Positions 42,165 to 50,743 of a stretch of DNA of 64,000 nt are shown here, piece by piece. Location of the stretch: assembly GCA_963720075.1 (NCBI GenBank), contig CAVREG010000006.1, positions 1-64,000 of the forward strand, in the 5' to 3' direction. The stretch comes from PALSA-188 sp963720075. Lineage in GTDB: Bacteria > Acidobacteriota > Terriglobia > Terriglobales > Acidobacteriaceae. The notes under the pieces were generated by a model. The model was not told the DNA's origin. It ran no database searches and was given only the letters and a program-made list of their open reading frames with translations. Every line of letters starts with the position of its first letter. Position 1 is the first letter of the stretch. Position numbers and translations under genes: made by a program.

Positions 42165-44588
42165 ATGCCCACGATAGCCGAAACCGCCGTTGGCATTCCG
42201 GCCTATAGAGGACAAGACCTGCCTAAAGGCACGCTGCTGGCGGGAGTGGCGTTCGGCAGCTTCGCCGCTCTGCTGCTGGAGTTATCGCTCACACGTCTAT
42301 TTTCGGTCATTCTCTTCTATCACTTCGCATTTCTGGCAATCTCCATCGCATTGCTTGGCCTTGGTGCAGGCGGCGTTTTCGCCCATCTGGGCAAAAGTAC
42401 ACTGTCGCGATTTGCACTCCGCGAGCTGGCGACCTCACTTTGCTTTGCTAACGCATTGATCATTCCGATCATTCTTGAGATCGTCTTGCATCTGCCGGTT
42501 TCGCTACACCTGACTCGCGGAAACTTTCTGCGGTTAACTGCGATCTATCTGGCTTCGGCGATCCCATTTTTCATTACAGGCGTGGCATTCTCTGTCATTT
42601 TTGCCCGCCATACTACGCACATTTCACGCCTATACGGCGCGGATCTGTTCGGTGGTGCAATCGCATGCCTCGCAATTGTTCCACTGCTGAACAAAATTGG
42701 AGGGCCTAACACCATTTTGTTCACCGCCGTCGTTTCAGCCTTAGCCGCAGTCGTTTGGGCGCCGACCCTCATTTCGCGAAAGCGAGCCGCTGCTGTGACT
42801 GCGGCACTCTGCCTGCTGATTGTTACAAATTATTCCGGCCGCCTGATTGATGTTGTCTATGCCAAGGGAATATTGCGAGACAAATCACTCGTCGAATTCG
42901 CCCGCTGGAACGCAATCTCCCGCGTCGAGGTAGATCGCGTAGGCGACGCCAAGGTAATCGTGATTGACGCCGATGCCAACACTTACATCATGAACGCCGA
43001 TCCGACGAAATGGCGCGGCTCGGTCTGGCAAAAGAACCTAATGGCGGCCCCTCCGGCAATTGCGAATGTTCTTCGACCTCATGGCAGTTATGCAATCATC
43101 GGTCCCGGCGGCGGTGTAGACGTTTTGCGGGCTGTAGCGAACGGAAGCCCGAGCGTGACCGGAATCGAAATCAATCCCATCATCGCCAACACCATCATGC
43201 GGGGCCGCTACGCCGACTATGCCTATCATCTCTATGATCGTCCCGATGTTCACATGCACGTCACCGACGGGCGATCTTTCATTCGCAATGCAAAAGAAAA
43301 GTTCGATGTGGTTCAAATGACGCTCGTGGACACATGGGCTTCGACCGCGGCTGGTGCGTTTGCCCTTAGCGAAAATAACCTGTACACCGTGGAGGCCTTT
43401 CAGGAATACTTCGACCATCTTAAGCCAGACGGGATGATCGCAATCACTCGTTGGGAATTTCGCCAACCTCGGGAAGCCTTGCGAGTGGTTTCCGTCGCCA
43501 TGGAAGCTCTACGCCGCTTGGGGGTTAAGGATCCTGCGGCGAATTTCATCGTCGTCTCCGAAGGGAATTTGGATGAAGACGGTATCCCAGTCGTTGTGCT
43601 GGCAAAAAAGAGCGCGTTTACCAAGGAAGAAGAACAGTCAGTCCGCACTCGTCTGGCCGAGAATAGCGTTCTGACCCCTCTATACCTTCCGTCAGACCAT
43701 CCGGAAAATCCATTTTCTCAATTGATTGAGTCGAACGACCCCTACGCATTCGCAAAGCAATATGCGTACAACGTGGCGCCAGTGACTGACAATGCGCCCT
43801 TCTTCTTCTTCACATTAAAGCTTGGCCAAGTACTCAGCCCCCAGGCTTCGCACCAGGGCATTGACTGGAAGGTAAACCTTGGTGTCGCCGTTCTTCTGAT
43901 GGTGCTCGTTATATCCCTCATTGCAGTATTCGCATTTCTCTTCGTTCCCCTCGCCGTTGGCGGGGGACGAAATAATGCGCCCATATTGCCTCTACTCTAT
44001 TTCGTCGCAATTGGCTTGGGATATATCATCGTCGAAATCACATTCATCCAGCGCTTTGTGTTGTTTCTGGGACATCCTACATACGCAATTACCGTCGTGG
44101 TTTTTCTGCTGCTGCTTTCGAGCGGCGCGGGAAGCATGATTTCGCGCAAATGGCTGTTCGATTCCTCGAGGCTATGGCTTCCGTTGATAACGATTGTTAT
44201 GGTATTGCTTTTCTACGTTGTTTTACTTCCCCGAGTCTTAAGTTCTTTCGTCGGATTGCCATTTGTGGTGAAGCTTTTAATAAGTGGCGGGCTGCTGGTT
44301 CCGCTGGGATTCATAATGGGAATGCCGTTCCCAACCGGCTTGCGGGCGCTAGCCCGTTACAAAACCAACGCAGCTCAGGGTCCGGTCGAGTGGGCTTGGG
44401 CTCTGAATGCAGGCGCCAGCGTCCTCGGTTCCGTGACCGCAATTTTAGTTGCCATCCAATTCGGATTGACTATCACATTGTTATGCGGAGCTGCTACCTA
44501 CGCTGTGGCTTTGCTGCTCGCCGCTAAACTTCAACGGTATTGCGTTGGGAACCCGGTAGATGGTCTGTTATCATCAGCCAATTCATAA
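42165..44588 (+). CDS. Large membrane protein with spermidine-synthase-like methyltransferase domain
   Basis: An 807-residue fusion. Residues 20-240 hold about seven membrane helices (AFGSFAALLLELSLTRLFSV, AFLAISIALLGLGAGGVFA). Residues 290-530 form a Rossmann domain like spermidine synthase: YAIIGPGGGVDVLRAVA, TGIEINPIIANTIM, MTLVDTWASTAAGAFALSEN and FDHLKPDGMIAITRWEF. Residues 560-800 add about seven more helices (YFVAIGLGYIIVEITFIQRF). The polyamine-binding acidic pocket is not obvious, so the substrate is uncertain. Membrane-embedded relatives are common in soil bacteria without known function. Confidence 0.75.
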   Translation: MPTIAETAVGIPAYRGQDLPKGTLLAGVAFGSFAALLLELSLTRLFSVILFYHFAFLAISIALLGLGAGGVFAHLGKSTLSRFALRELATSLCFANALIIPIILEIVLHLPVSLHLTRGNFLRLTAIYLASAIPFFITGVAFSVIFARHTTHISRLYGADLFGGAIACLAIVPLLNKIGGPNTILFTAVVSALAAVVWAPTLISRKRAAAVTAALCLLIVTNYSGRLIDVVYAKGILRDKSLVEFARWNAISRVEVDRVGDAKVIVIDADANTYIMNADPTKWRGSVWQKNLMAAPPAIANVLRPHGSYAIIGPGGGVDVLRAVANGSPSVTGIEINPIIANTIMRGRYADYAYHLYDRPDVHMHVTDGRSFIRNAKEKFDVVQMTLVDTWASTAAGAFALSENNLYTVEAFQEYFDHLKPDGMIAITRWEFRQPREALRVVSVAMEALRRLGVKDPAANFIVVSEGNLDEDGIPVVVLAKKSAFTKEEEQSVRTRLAENSVLTPLYLPSDHPENPFSQLIESNDPYAFAKQYAYNVAPVTDNAPFFFFTLKLGQVLSPQASHQGIDWKVNLGVAVLLMVLVISLIAVFAFLFVPLAVGGGRNNAPILPLLYFVAIGLGYIIVEITFIQRFVLFLGHPTYAITVVVFLLLLSSGAGSMISRKWLFDSSRLWLPLITIVMVLLFYVVLLPRVLSSFVGLPFVVKLLISGGLLVPLGFIMGMPFPTGLRALARYKTNAAQGPVEWAWALNAGASVLGSVTAILVAIQFGLTITLLCGAATYAVALLLAAKLQRYCVGNPVDGLLSSANS

Positions 44589-44642
44589 GGTGTCTCGGCC
44601 TGTTGTGGATTTCTTCGCATTGACTTTGCTCGGGAGAAGAAC

Positions 44643-45722
44643 GTGCCTAGCCAAAAGCAACTGAAATGGTCTGAGTTGAAGGTCGGCCTCACAGTATTGG
44701 TCGCCAGCATTACGCTCGGGATCCTGATTCTTCTGATGACCGGCACCGGCGGTTTTTTCACCAAAAAGATTACGCTCAAATCATACTTCGACAATGCCGG
44801 CGGCCTGCGTGAGGGCGCGCCCGTGCGCCTTCAGGGCGTTGATATTGGGAGTGTCACTGGCATCAGAATCGTAGCCGACCCTGACAAGCGGCTAACGCCG
44901 GTAGAAATTACCATGAAGGTGCGCACTGTCTATCGCAACAACCTCCATAGCGATTCCGTGACCGATCTGGCCACCGCCGGAGTTTTGGGCGAAACTTACA
45001 TTGACATCAACAGTGCCCTTGCAAGAGGTCCCCTGGCAAAAAATGGAGACGTGCTTGCCACTCGCGATACTCCCGATATTCAGGATGTTGTCCGCGCCAG
45101 CCAGGGAACTCTTCAGAACATGGATGCCCTGTTAAAGCGTCTGGACAGGATTGTCGCATTTGTCGAAAGCGGTCAGGGATCAATCGGAAAAGTAATTTAT
45201 GATCCCAGTCTCTATAACCGCATCAACACCACTGTCGCCCAGTTTCAGGGTGTCGTGAACCAGCTAAGCGCCGGGAATGGAACTCTCGGGAAGCTCTTCT
45301 ACGACGACCAACTCTATCGGAAAGCGACCGACGCGGTTAATCAAGTGGACGCAATCATCGCCGATCTGAACGCTGGTAAGGGTACCGCCGGGAAGCTGAT
45401 CAAGGATCCATCTCTATACAATAGCGCCACCGACACCATAGCCAACGTCAAGAAGCTTACCGACGACGTGAACGCGGGTAAGGGCGCTCTTGGGACACTC
45501 GCAAAGGATCAGGAATTCGCGAATAAGCTTAAGGACGCGATTGCCAAGTTGTCAGATCTTACCGATCGCATGGACGCCGGAGAAGGCACAGTCGGCAAGC
45601 TGATGCGCGACCCCACGCTCTTCAATAATTCAAATGACATGATTCTGGAAACGCGGTCATTGATTAAAGCAATGCGGCAGGATCCGAAAAAGTATCTAAC
45701 CATCCACGTGAAAATATTTTGA
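44643..45722 (+). CDS. MCE/MlaD-family lipid-transport protein
   Basis: A 359-residue protein starting at GTG 44643. One N-terminal membrane helix (VGLTVLVASITLGILILLMT) anchors an MCE domain (residues 40-150: LKSYFDNAGGLREGAPVRLQ, GVDIGSVTGI, AGVLGETYIDI). The remaining 200 residues contain about five copies of a unit built around GxGTxGKLxxDPSLYN, predicted to form a long helical needle. MlaD-type proteins carry phospholipids across the periplasm. The ATPase and permease partners (MlaF, MlaE) are not in the window, although the gene is intact. Confidence 0.85.
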   Translation: MPSQKQLKWSELKVGLTVLVASITLGILILLMTGTGGFFTKKITLKSYFDNAGGLREGAPVRLQGVDIGSVTGIRIVADPDKRLTPVEITMKVRTVYRNNLHSDSVTDLATAGVLGETYIDINSALARGPLAKNGDVLATRDTPDIQDVVRASQGTLQNMDALLKRLDRIVAFVESGQGSIGKVIYDPSLYNRINTTVAQFQGVVNQLSAGNGTLGKLFYDDQLYRKATDAVNQVDAIIADLNAGKGTAGKLIKDPSLYNSATDTIANVKKLTDDVNAGKGALGTLAKDQEFANKLKDAIAKLSDLTDRMDAGEGTVGKLMRDPTLFNNSNDMILETRSLIKAMRQDPKKYLTIHVKIF

Positions 45723-45940
45723 AGCAGAGTTTCTAGATCGTTCGTGGTGTTCTCGTTTGATTTTTCCTTCTTAGTCAAAGGAATCATCCTGAGCTTGCGA
45801 AGGATCTCGCGTGCAGCGGACCTGAGTTAATACAGGCGACTCTGCCGATGCGCAGATCAGGCGGTACCGCGAGTCCCTTCGGACGAAGCGGTGATAGTTG
45901 TTTTTCAAAGAGGCGCTACCACGTCAGGCGACCGAAAGGC
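45723..45940. other. Intergenic region with a CATCCTGAG-type repeat
   Basis: Non-coding. Around 45780-45815 it holds AATCATCCTGAGCTTGCGAA then GGATCTCGC, a short form of the intergenic repeat also seen near 25400. Confidence 0.4.
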
Positions 45941-46123
45941 CTATCCCGTAGTGCGTTCCGCGGCTTCTCGCATCAAGCGCTTTACTCGCATCCCGGAAAT
46001 TTTTCTGGCGCGAATAATCTTGCGTAAGCACACGGCGTAGATAAACCAAAGCAAAGTTAAAGCCACGATTAGTAAGAGAGAAAGGCTCCAGAGATTTACA
46101 AGGCTTCTGAAAAGGCTGATCAT
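45941..46123 (-). CDS. 60-residue single-span membrane protein
   Basis: One strong membrane helix (LWSLSLLLIVALTLLWFIYA) followed by a basic tail (CLRKIIRARKISGMRVKRLM). It lies just downstream of glmM on the same strand. No family recognised. Size and charge pattern fit a small membrane-associated protein, but expression is unproven. Confidence 0.4.
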   Translation of the reverse strand: MISLFRSLVNLWSLSLLLIVALTLLWFIYAVCLRKIIRARKISGMRVKRLMREAAERTTG

Positions 46124-46186
46124 TTGCTGTTTAAGTTACAGCGCGTGTTCTGGCTGCAACGTTCCGGCGGTTTCCGCCTGTAGACT

Positions 46187-47590
46187 CTACGCAGTGGCTT
46201 CAATGCCCAAAGCGTCCCTAATAGCGCTGACAATCCTCTGTGCGACCGACTTCATCTTTTCTTCTGATTCTGCCTCGACCATCACTCGCGCCAGAGGTTC
46301 TGTTCCCGAATATCGGACTACGACTCGTCCGTTGCCATCCAATTCCCGTTCCGCCGAATGAATTGCGCGTTGAATTTCCGGGATTTCTCCAAACGGTACT
46401 TTCTCTCGCACGCGTATGCTTTGAATAGTTTGCGGAAGGATTTTTAAATCTGCGACTAGTTGTGATAACTTCTTTCCGCTTTTAACCATGATTTCCATGA
46501 CGCGCAGCGCCGTCAGCAATCCGTCCCCCGTCGTGGCATCGCCGTCACGAAAAATTATGTGGCCTGATTGTTCGCCACCCAAAATCGCACCTGTCTTTAG
46601 CATTTCCTCCAGCACATATTTGTCGCCGACATTGGCTCGCAACATGCGAATTCCGGAGTCGCGCAGCGCAATCTCAAGTCCCATGTTCGACATTGTGGTG
46701 CCCACGACTGTTGATCCCGGCAAAACATTTCGCGACTTCAAGTCACGGGCTGCCAATAACAAGATGCCGTCCCCGTTTACAATGCGGCCGCATTCATCGC
46801 TAAACAGCGCGCGATCAGCGTCTCCATCGAAGGTGATTCCGAGGTCAAACGAGCCGGTGCTGTCAGCGACAGCGCTCGCGACACGTTCCGGATAAAGCGC
46901 GCCGCAGCGGTCATTAATATTCCTGCCGTCCGGCTTGGCGCTAAGAAAAGTTGCTTCAATGTCGCAAGCGGCGAGCATTTCCGGGGCCTCCGCGGTCGCG
47001 GCGCCATTCGCGCAGTCCACGAGTATTTTCAAACCACTCAAGTCTGTATGGACATTCGTCGTCAGCCAATCAATATAAGCACGTCGCAAGCCAGGATCTC
47101 CTGGCAGGGTCGGCACTGCTATCGGGTCTAGTTCGAGATGGGAGTTAGCGCTGCGCACCAGCGAAAAAATCTCTCGCTCTATGGCGAGTTCCTCCGAGTC
47201 GGGCAATTTGAATCCGTCTCCGGAAAAAATCTTAATGCCATTGTCTGTCCACCGATTGTGGGAGGCTGAGATAACAATGCCGGCGTCATATTTCCGGGAG
47301 CGGGCGAGATAAGCGATTCCGGGAGTCGTAATTACACCGGCGCTATGCACTTCCGCGCCCGCAGAAACCAGGCCGAGAGCGACACGGTCCGCAATCCACG
47401 CGCTCGATTCGCGCGTGTCCTGCCCGATCACGGCGCGCGGGGCGGAATTGGTCTTGGCCAAATCGTGCCCCAGCGCGCGGCCAATGAGATATGTACACTC
47501 CGGCGTGAGAGGAAAGTCGCCGGCAACGCCACGAATTCCGTCGGTTCCGAATAGTTGTCTTTTCCGGGGAGGCGCGCTGCTGCTCGTCAA
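46187..47590 (-). CDS. glmM: Phosphoglucosamine mutase GlmM
   Basis: A 467-residue enzyme converting glucosamine 6-phosphate to glucosamine 1-phosphate for peptidoglycan and LPS. It opens with RQLFGTDGIRGVAG. The phosphorylated Ser110 lies in VISASHNRWTDNGIK, the Mg loop is FDGDADRALF, the sugar-binding loop is GGEQSGHI, and the phosphate-binding RYSGTEPLARVM is near the end. The start is TTG at 47590, overlapping the cdaR stop (TTGA). Third gene of the cdaA-cdaR-glmM operon, the arrangement known from Firmicutes, where GlmM binds and restrains CdaA. Confidence 0.95.
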   Translation of the reverse strand: MTSSSAPPRKRQLFGTDGIRGVAGDFPLTPECTYLIGRALGHDLAKTNSAPRAVIGQDTRESSAWIADRVALGLVSAGAEVHSAGVITTPGIAYLARSRKYDAGIVISASHNRWTDNGIKIFSGDGFKLPDSEELAIEREIFSLVRSANSHLELDPIAVPTLPGDPGLRRAYIDWLTTNVHTDLSGLKILVDCANGAATAEAPEMLAACDIEATFLSAKPDGRNINDRCGALYPERVASAVADSTGSFDLGITFDGDADRALFSDECGRIVNGDGILLLAARDLKSRNVLPGSTVVGTTMSNMGLEIALRDSGIRMLRANVGDKYVLEEMLKTGAILGGEQSGHIIFRDGDATTGDGLLTALRVMEIMVKSGKKLSQLVADLKILPQTIQSIRVREKVPFGEIPEIQRAIHSAERELDGNGRVVVRYSGTEPLARVMVEAESEEKMKSVAQRIVSAIRDALGIEATA

Positions 47591-48264
47591 TTCTTACCAC
47601 TTTCCGCTGGCTCTTTTTCGACATACACGCTCACCTTCACCGGTTCAGGATCCGTGACCTGAATCAAGGGATCAGAGACATAGGCATGTCGTTCGACAGT
47701 AATGTGGTCCATAGTTCCACTGACATCAATTGGATCGGTAATCGCCGAATCAACGGCTTCTACGTGTTTTCGAGGGCCGCTTATAGTGACGGTCAAAGGG
47801 GTTGCCACGACCCTCCCGACGCTATAACCCTGTACAAACGTACCAATCACGCGCGGCCGCACCTCAACCTGTCGCGTTATACGAGTATCAAACACGACAT
47901 GAATTTGACTCGGCACCACCTGGACAACTTCGAGGCCGCCAGGATGGTGGATCTGTTGCGACGTTATATCGAAAGTGCGATCGCCGGTTTTTTCTCCGTT
48001 GAGTTCGATTCCAGCATACACGTCCGCCGGCTGAAGCCCCCTGATACTGCGCTCTGGACCGCGTAACCGAATTTGAACTCGCGGAATATTCTCCGAACTG
48101 ATCTCAAGATTCTGTGGAATGTTGTCGAACTCGATGGGCACTTCAACGGCAACCACAGCCTGCGGGTTTCGGGCCACCGCCAGCCAGAGCACTACGGCAA
48201 AGCCCAGCGAGACAATTTTCAACCCGATGTTGTGCAGAACGCGGCTGCGAAGCGACCCTGTCAT
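47587..48264 (-). CDS. cdaR: YbbR-domain regulator of diadenylate cyclase (CdaR-like)
   Basis: A 225-residue protein with one N-terminal membrane helix (IGLKIVSLGFAVVLWLAVAR) and two or more YbbR-type domains outside (VEVPIEFDNIPQNLEISSEN, VQIRLRGPERSIRGL, VTISGPRKHVEAVDSAI). In Firmicutes CdaR binds and modulates the membrane cyclase CdaA. Here its ATG overlaps the cdaA stop (TAATG) and its stop overlaps the glmM start, so all three are translationally coupled. Confidence 0.85.
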   Translation of the reverse strand: MTGSLRSRVLHNIGLKIVSLGFAVVLWLAVARNPQAVVAVEVPIEFDNIPQNLEISSENIPRVQIRLRGPERSIRGLQPADVYAGIELNGEKTGDRTFDITSQQIHHPGGLEVVQVVPSQIHVVFDTRITRQVEVRPRVIGTFVQGYSVGRVVATPLTVTISGPRKHVEAVDSAITDPIDVSGTMDHITVERHAYVSDPLIQVTDPEPVKVSVYVEKEPAESGKN

Positions 48265-49166
48265 TAACGTTCTACCTTCGGTTCAGAATCGCTTTTGCGA
48301 AGCACGGCACTGTGAGGCATATTGTCATCCGGTTCATTCAGGCTTCCGCTTTCATTTGTGATCACCGTAGGCAAAGTTGACTGCGGGACATAGCGTCGCA
48401 ATACTCCCGCCAATCGCTCGCGTAGTTCCTCAACCGATAGATCGCGTTCGATATTTCCACCAACCGCCAGACTGATGCTGCCGGTCTCCTCCGACACAAT
48501 CACCGCAATCGCATCCGTCTCCTCCGTAACTCCAATACCCGCACGGTGCCGCGTGCCGAGTTGCGTGGATAAGACTGGGTTCATGGAAAGAGGAAGAAAG
48601 CAAGCCGCCGCCGCAACGCGGTCCTTCTGCACAATTACAGCCCCATCATGAAGAGGCGCGCTCGGCCTGAAAATTGTCGCGAGCAAATCGTAAGAAATGT
48701 GCGCGTCAAGAGGAACGCCGCTTTCAATGTAAGTCCGCAGGCCGATTTCGCGTTCAATCACAATCAAGGCGCCAGTTTGATTTTGAGAAAATAAATTCGC
48801 CGCCAGCACAATGTCATCATAGGCATCTGCTTCGGCGGTTTGGACCCGGCTCAGCGTCAGCCTTCGCCCCATCCGGGTCAGCGCCTGGCGCAATTCTGGG
48901 GCGAAAACCACAATCAGCGCAAAAACACCATAAGGCAGCAGAGTGCTGATCAGCCAATTCAACGTTGTAAGTTCGCCCAGGCGGGAAAAATAAAACGCGA
49001 ACCCGACGGCGGCGACGCCGACCAACATAAGCGCGGCCCGCGTGCCCTGAATCAGGGCTAAGAATTCGTAAATAACAAGCGCCACTAATAGGATGTCAAT
49101 GATTGCTATCAGTGACAGATGCGGCCATGCGGCTGAGAAGTGTGTCACCCAAGGCCCCTTTCCCAA
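48264..49166 (-). CDS. cdaA: Membrane diadenylate cyclase CdaA
   Basis: A 300-residue protein. Three membrane helices (about 18-90) precede a DAC (DisA_N) domain. The two catalytic motifs are intact: Asp174-Gly-Ala (APLHDGAVIV) and Arg206-His-Arg (LGTRHRAGIG), with a following VIVSEETGSISLA. It makes cyclic di-AMP from two ATP. The C-terminal 40 residues beyond the usual end (PQSTLPTVITNESGSLNEPD) are a variable tail. First gene of the cdaA-cdaR-glmM operon. Confidence 0.95.
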   Translation of the reverse strand: MGKGPWVTHFSAAWPHLSLIAIIDILLVALVIYEFLALIQGTRAALMLVGVAAVGFAFYFSRLGELTTLNWLISTLLPYGVFALIVVFAPELRQALTRMGRRLTLSRVQTAEADAYDDIVLAANLFSQNQTGALIVIEREIGLRTYIESGVPLDAHISYDLLATIFRPSAPLHDGAVIVQKDRVAAAACFLPLSMNPVLSTQLGTRHRAGIGVTEETDAIAVIVSEETGSISLAVGGNIERDLSVEELRERLAGVLRRYVPQSTLPTVITNESGSLNEPDDNMPHSAVLRKSDSEPKVER

Positions 49167-49234
49167 GATGGCTCAGTCTATCCGCAATTGTAATCTACGG
49201 TTCTAACCCAGCGCGAAAATGGAAAACGTTGAGA

Positions 49235-50614
49235 TCATGAGGGCCCGGGAGTCGTCTTTTTGACAATGGCGGTCAGCGACCCGCGCGAGAGTCGCGCTGA
49301 AACTTCAGCCCCAGTATCCACGTCAGACACATCTTTCAAGAGCTTGCCTGATGCGTCAAAAACGAGCGCATATCCGCGATTGAGAATAGCCAGAGGCGAA
49401 AGCGCTTCAACCTGTCGCGTGACTCGATCTAAATGCGCCTTTTGTTGAAGCAATTGATTGCGGGTTGCGGCGATCATGGCGGCTACATTCGAATCCAGTT
49501 CTTTGCGGATTCCCGCAAGCACCCGCCGAACATCGTAATGCCGCACGGCACTCGCCGCCATTTCCCATCGCCGCCTGTTTTGGTCCAGAAATTTGCGTTG
49601 CGATTTTTCCAGACGATAGGTGAGGTCATCCAATTTTTGCTGCCGCTGATTGATAACGTCCATCATCCGCGCGAACGCTCCATGTTGAGCCAACGCCGTG
49701 AGGGCTTGCCTTCCCATGAGCAATCGGTATCTCATGGCGCGCGCAAGACGCAAGTGCAGCTCCTGAGATTGTTCCTCAATATCCTGCCGTGATCGAATCA
49801 CCAATTCCGCCGCCGCTGAAGGCGTGGGAGCGCGAAGATCGGCGACAAAATCTATGATCGTGAAATCGGTCTCGTGCCCGACTGCCGAGATAACCGGTAT
49901 TTGAGAAGAAGCCACAGCCCGGGCTAAACCCTCGTGGTTAAAGGCCGCGAGATCCTCAGCCGACCCACCGCCTCGCGCGACGATAATCACGTCCACATTA
50001 CCCGCTTTGTTGAAATACCGGATACCGGACATCACTTCCAACGGCGCGGCTTCTCCCTGCACCTGCGAAGGGAAAATCAAAATATTCGCGGTGTGATGAC
50101 GGCGTTGTAGAACGTTGAGAATGTCTCGCAAAGCCGCCGCTTGCGGAGAAGTCACGATGCCGATCCGCCGTGGCAACGTCGGGATCGGCTTTTTGCGCGC
50201 AGAGTTGAATAGTCCTTCTGCTTCTAGTTTGGCTTTGAGTTGCTCGAAAGCAATCTGGAGAGCGCCTGCTCCTTTGGGCTCCAGATATTCTGCCGAAATC
50301 TGCAACTGGCCGCGATCTTCATAAATCGTGATCCGGCCACGCACGACGACTTGCATTCCATTCTCTGGCCGAAACCGCAGGAGTTTGGCTTGCGAGCGAA
50401 ACATTACGGCATTGAGCTGAGAAGCCTGATCTTTCAACGTGAAGTAGAGATGACCGGAATCATGCGCCCGGAGGTTTGAAATCTCGCCTTCTACCCATGT
50501 GTCTCCGTATTCGCGCTCAATATGAGTTCGGACAGCGGCGACCAGATCACGAACCGTCCACACCCGTCTGTCAGGAGGCCGGAAGGTGAACCCAAGCTGA
50601 TCGGCAAATGCCAT
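49235..50614 (-). CDS. xseA: Exodeoxyribonuclease VII large subunit
   Basis: A 459-residue subunit. ATG 50614 is chosen over an upstream in-frame start because FTFRPPDRRVWTVRDLVAAV is the family N-terminus. An OB-fold (VEGEISNLRAHDSGHLYFTL), the catalytic core RIGIVTSPQAAALRDIL, and VIIVARGGGSAEDLAAFN then VISAVGHETDFTI are followed by a coiled-coil (320-430) and LSPLAILNRGYALV. With XseB it degrades single-stranded DNA; xseB is not in the window. It lies between lptD and cdaA on the same strand. Confidence 0.95.
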   Translation of the reverse strand: MAFADQLGFTFRPPDRRVWTVRDLVAAVRTHIEREYGDTWVEGEISNLRAHDSGHLYFTLKDQASQLNAVMFRSQAKLLRFRPENGMQVVVRGRITIYEDRGQLQISAEYLEPKGAGALQIAFEQLKAKLEAEGLFNSARKKPIPTLPRRIGIVTSPQAAALRDILNVLQRRHHTANILIFPSQVQGEAAPLEVMSGIRYFNKAGNVDVIIVARGGGSAEDLAAFNHEGLARAVASSQIPVISAVGHETDFTIIDFVADLRAPTPSAAAELVIRSRQDIEEQSQELHLRLARAMRYRLLMGRQALTALAQHGAFARMMDVINQRQQKLDDLTYRLEKSQRKFLDQNRRRWEMAASAVRHYDVRRVLAGIRKELDSNVAAMIAATRNQLLQQKAHLDRVTRQVEALSPLAILNRGYALVFDASGKLLKDVSDVDTGAEVSARLSRGSLTAIVKKTTPGPS

Positions 50615-50647
50615 GCGAAGAAGTCTAACGCAGAACCAATCAGCGCC

Positions 50648-50676
50648 CACGTAGGGACGGGCGTCCCCGTCCGTCC
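50648..50676. repeat. Single copy of the TAGGGACGG palindromic repeat
   Basis: CACGTAGGGACGGGCGTCCC followed by CGTCCGTCC matches the 22-bp unit of the hslV-hslU element and its TAGGG leader. It lies in the 129-bp gap between lptD and xseA. Confidence 0.6.
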
Positions 50677-50743
50677 AGTCGGAGCGCAGATCCAAAGGCC
50701 AGGCCGAAAGCTATCGGAAGGAAAGAGGGTCGTCAGCCACCGA

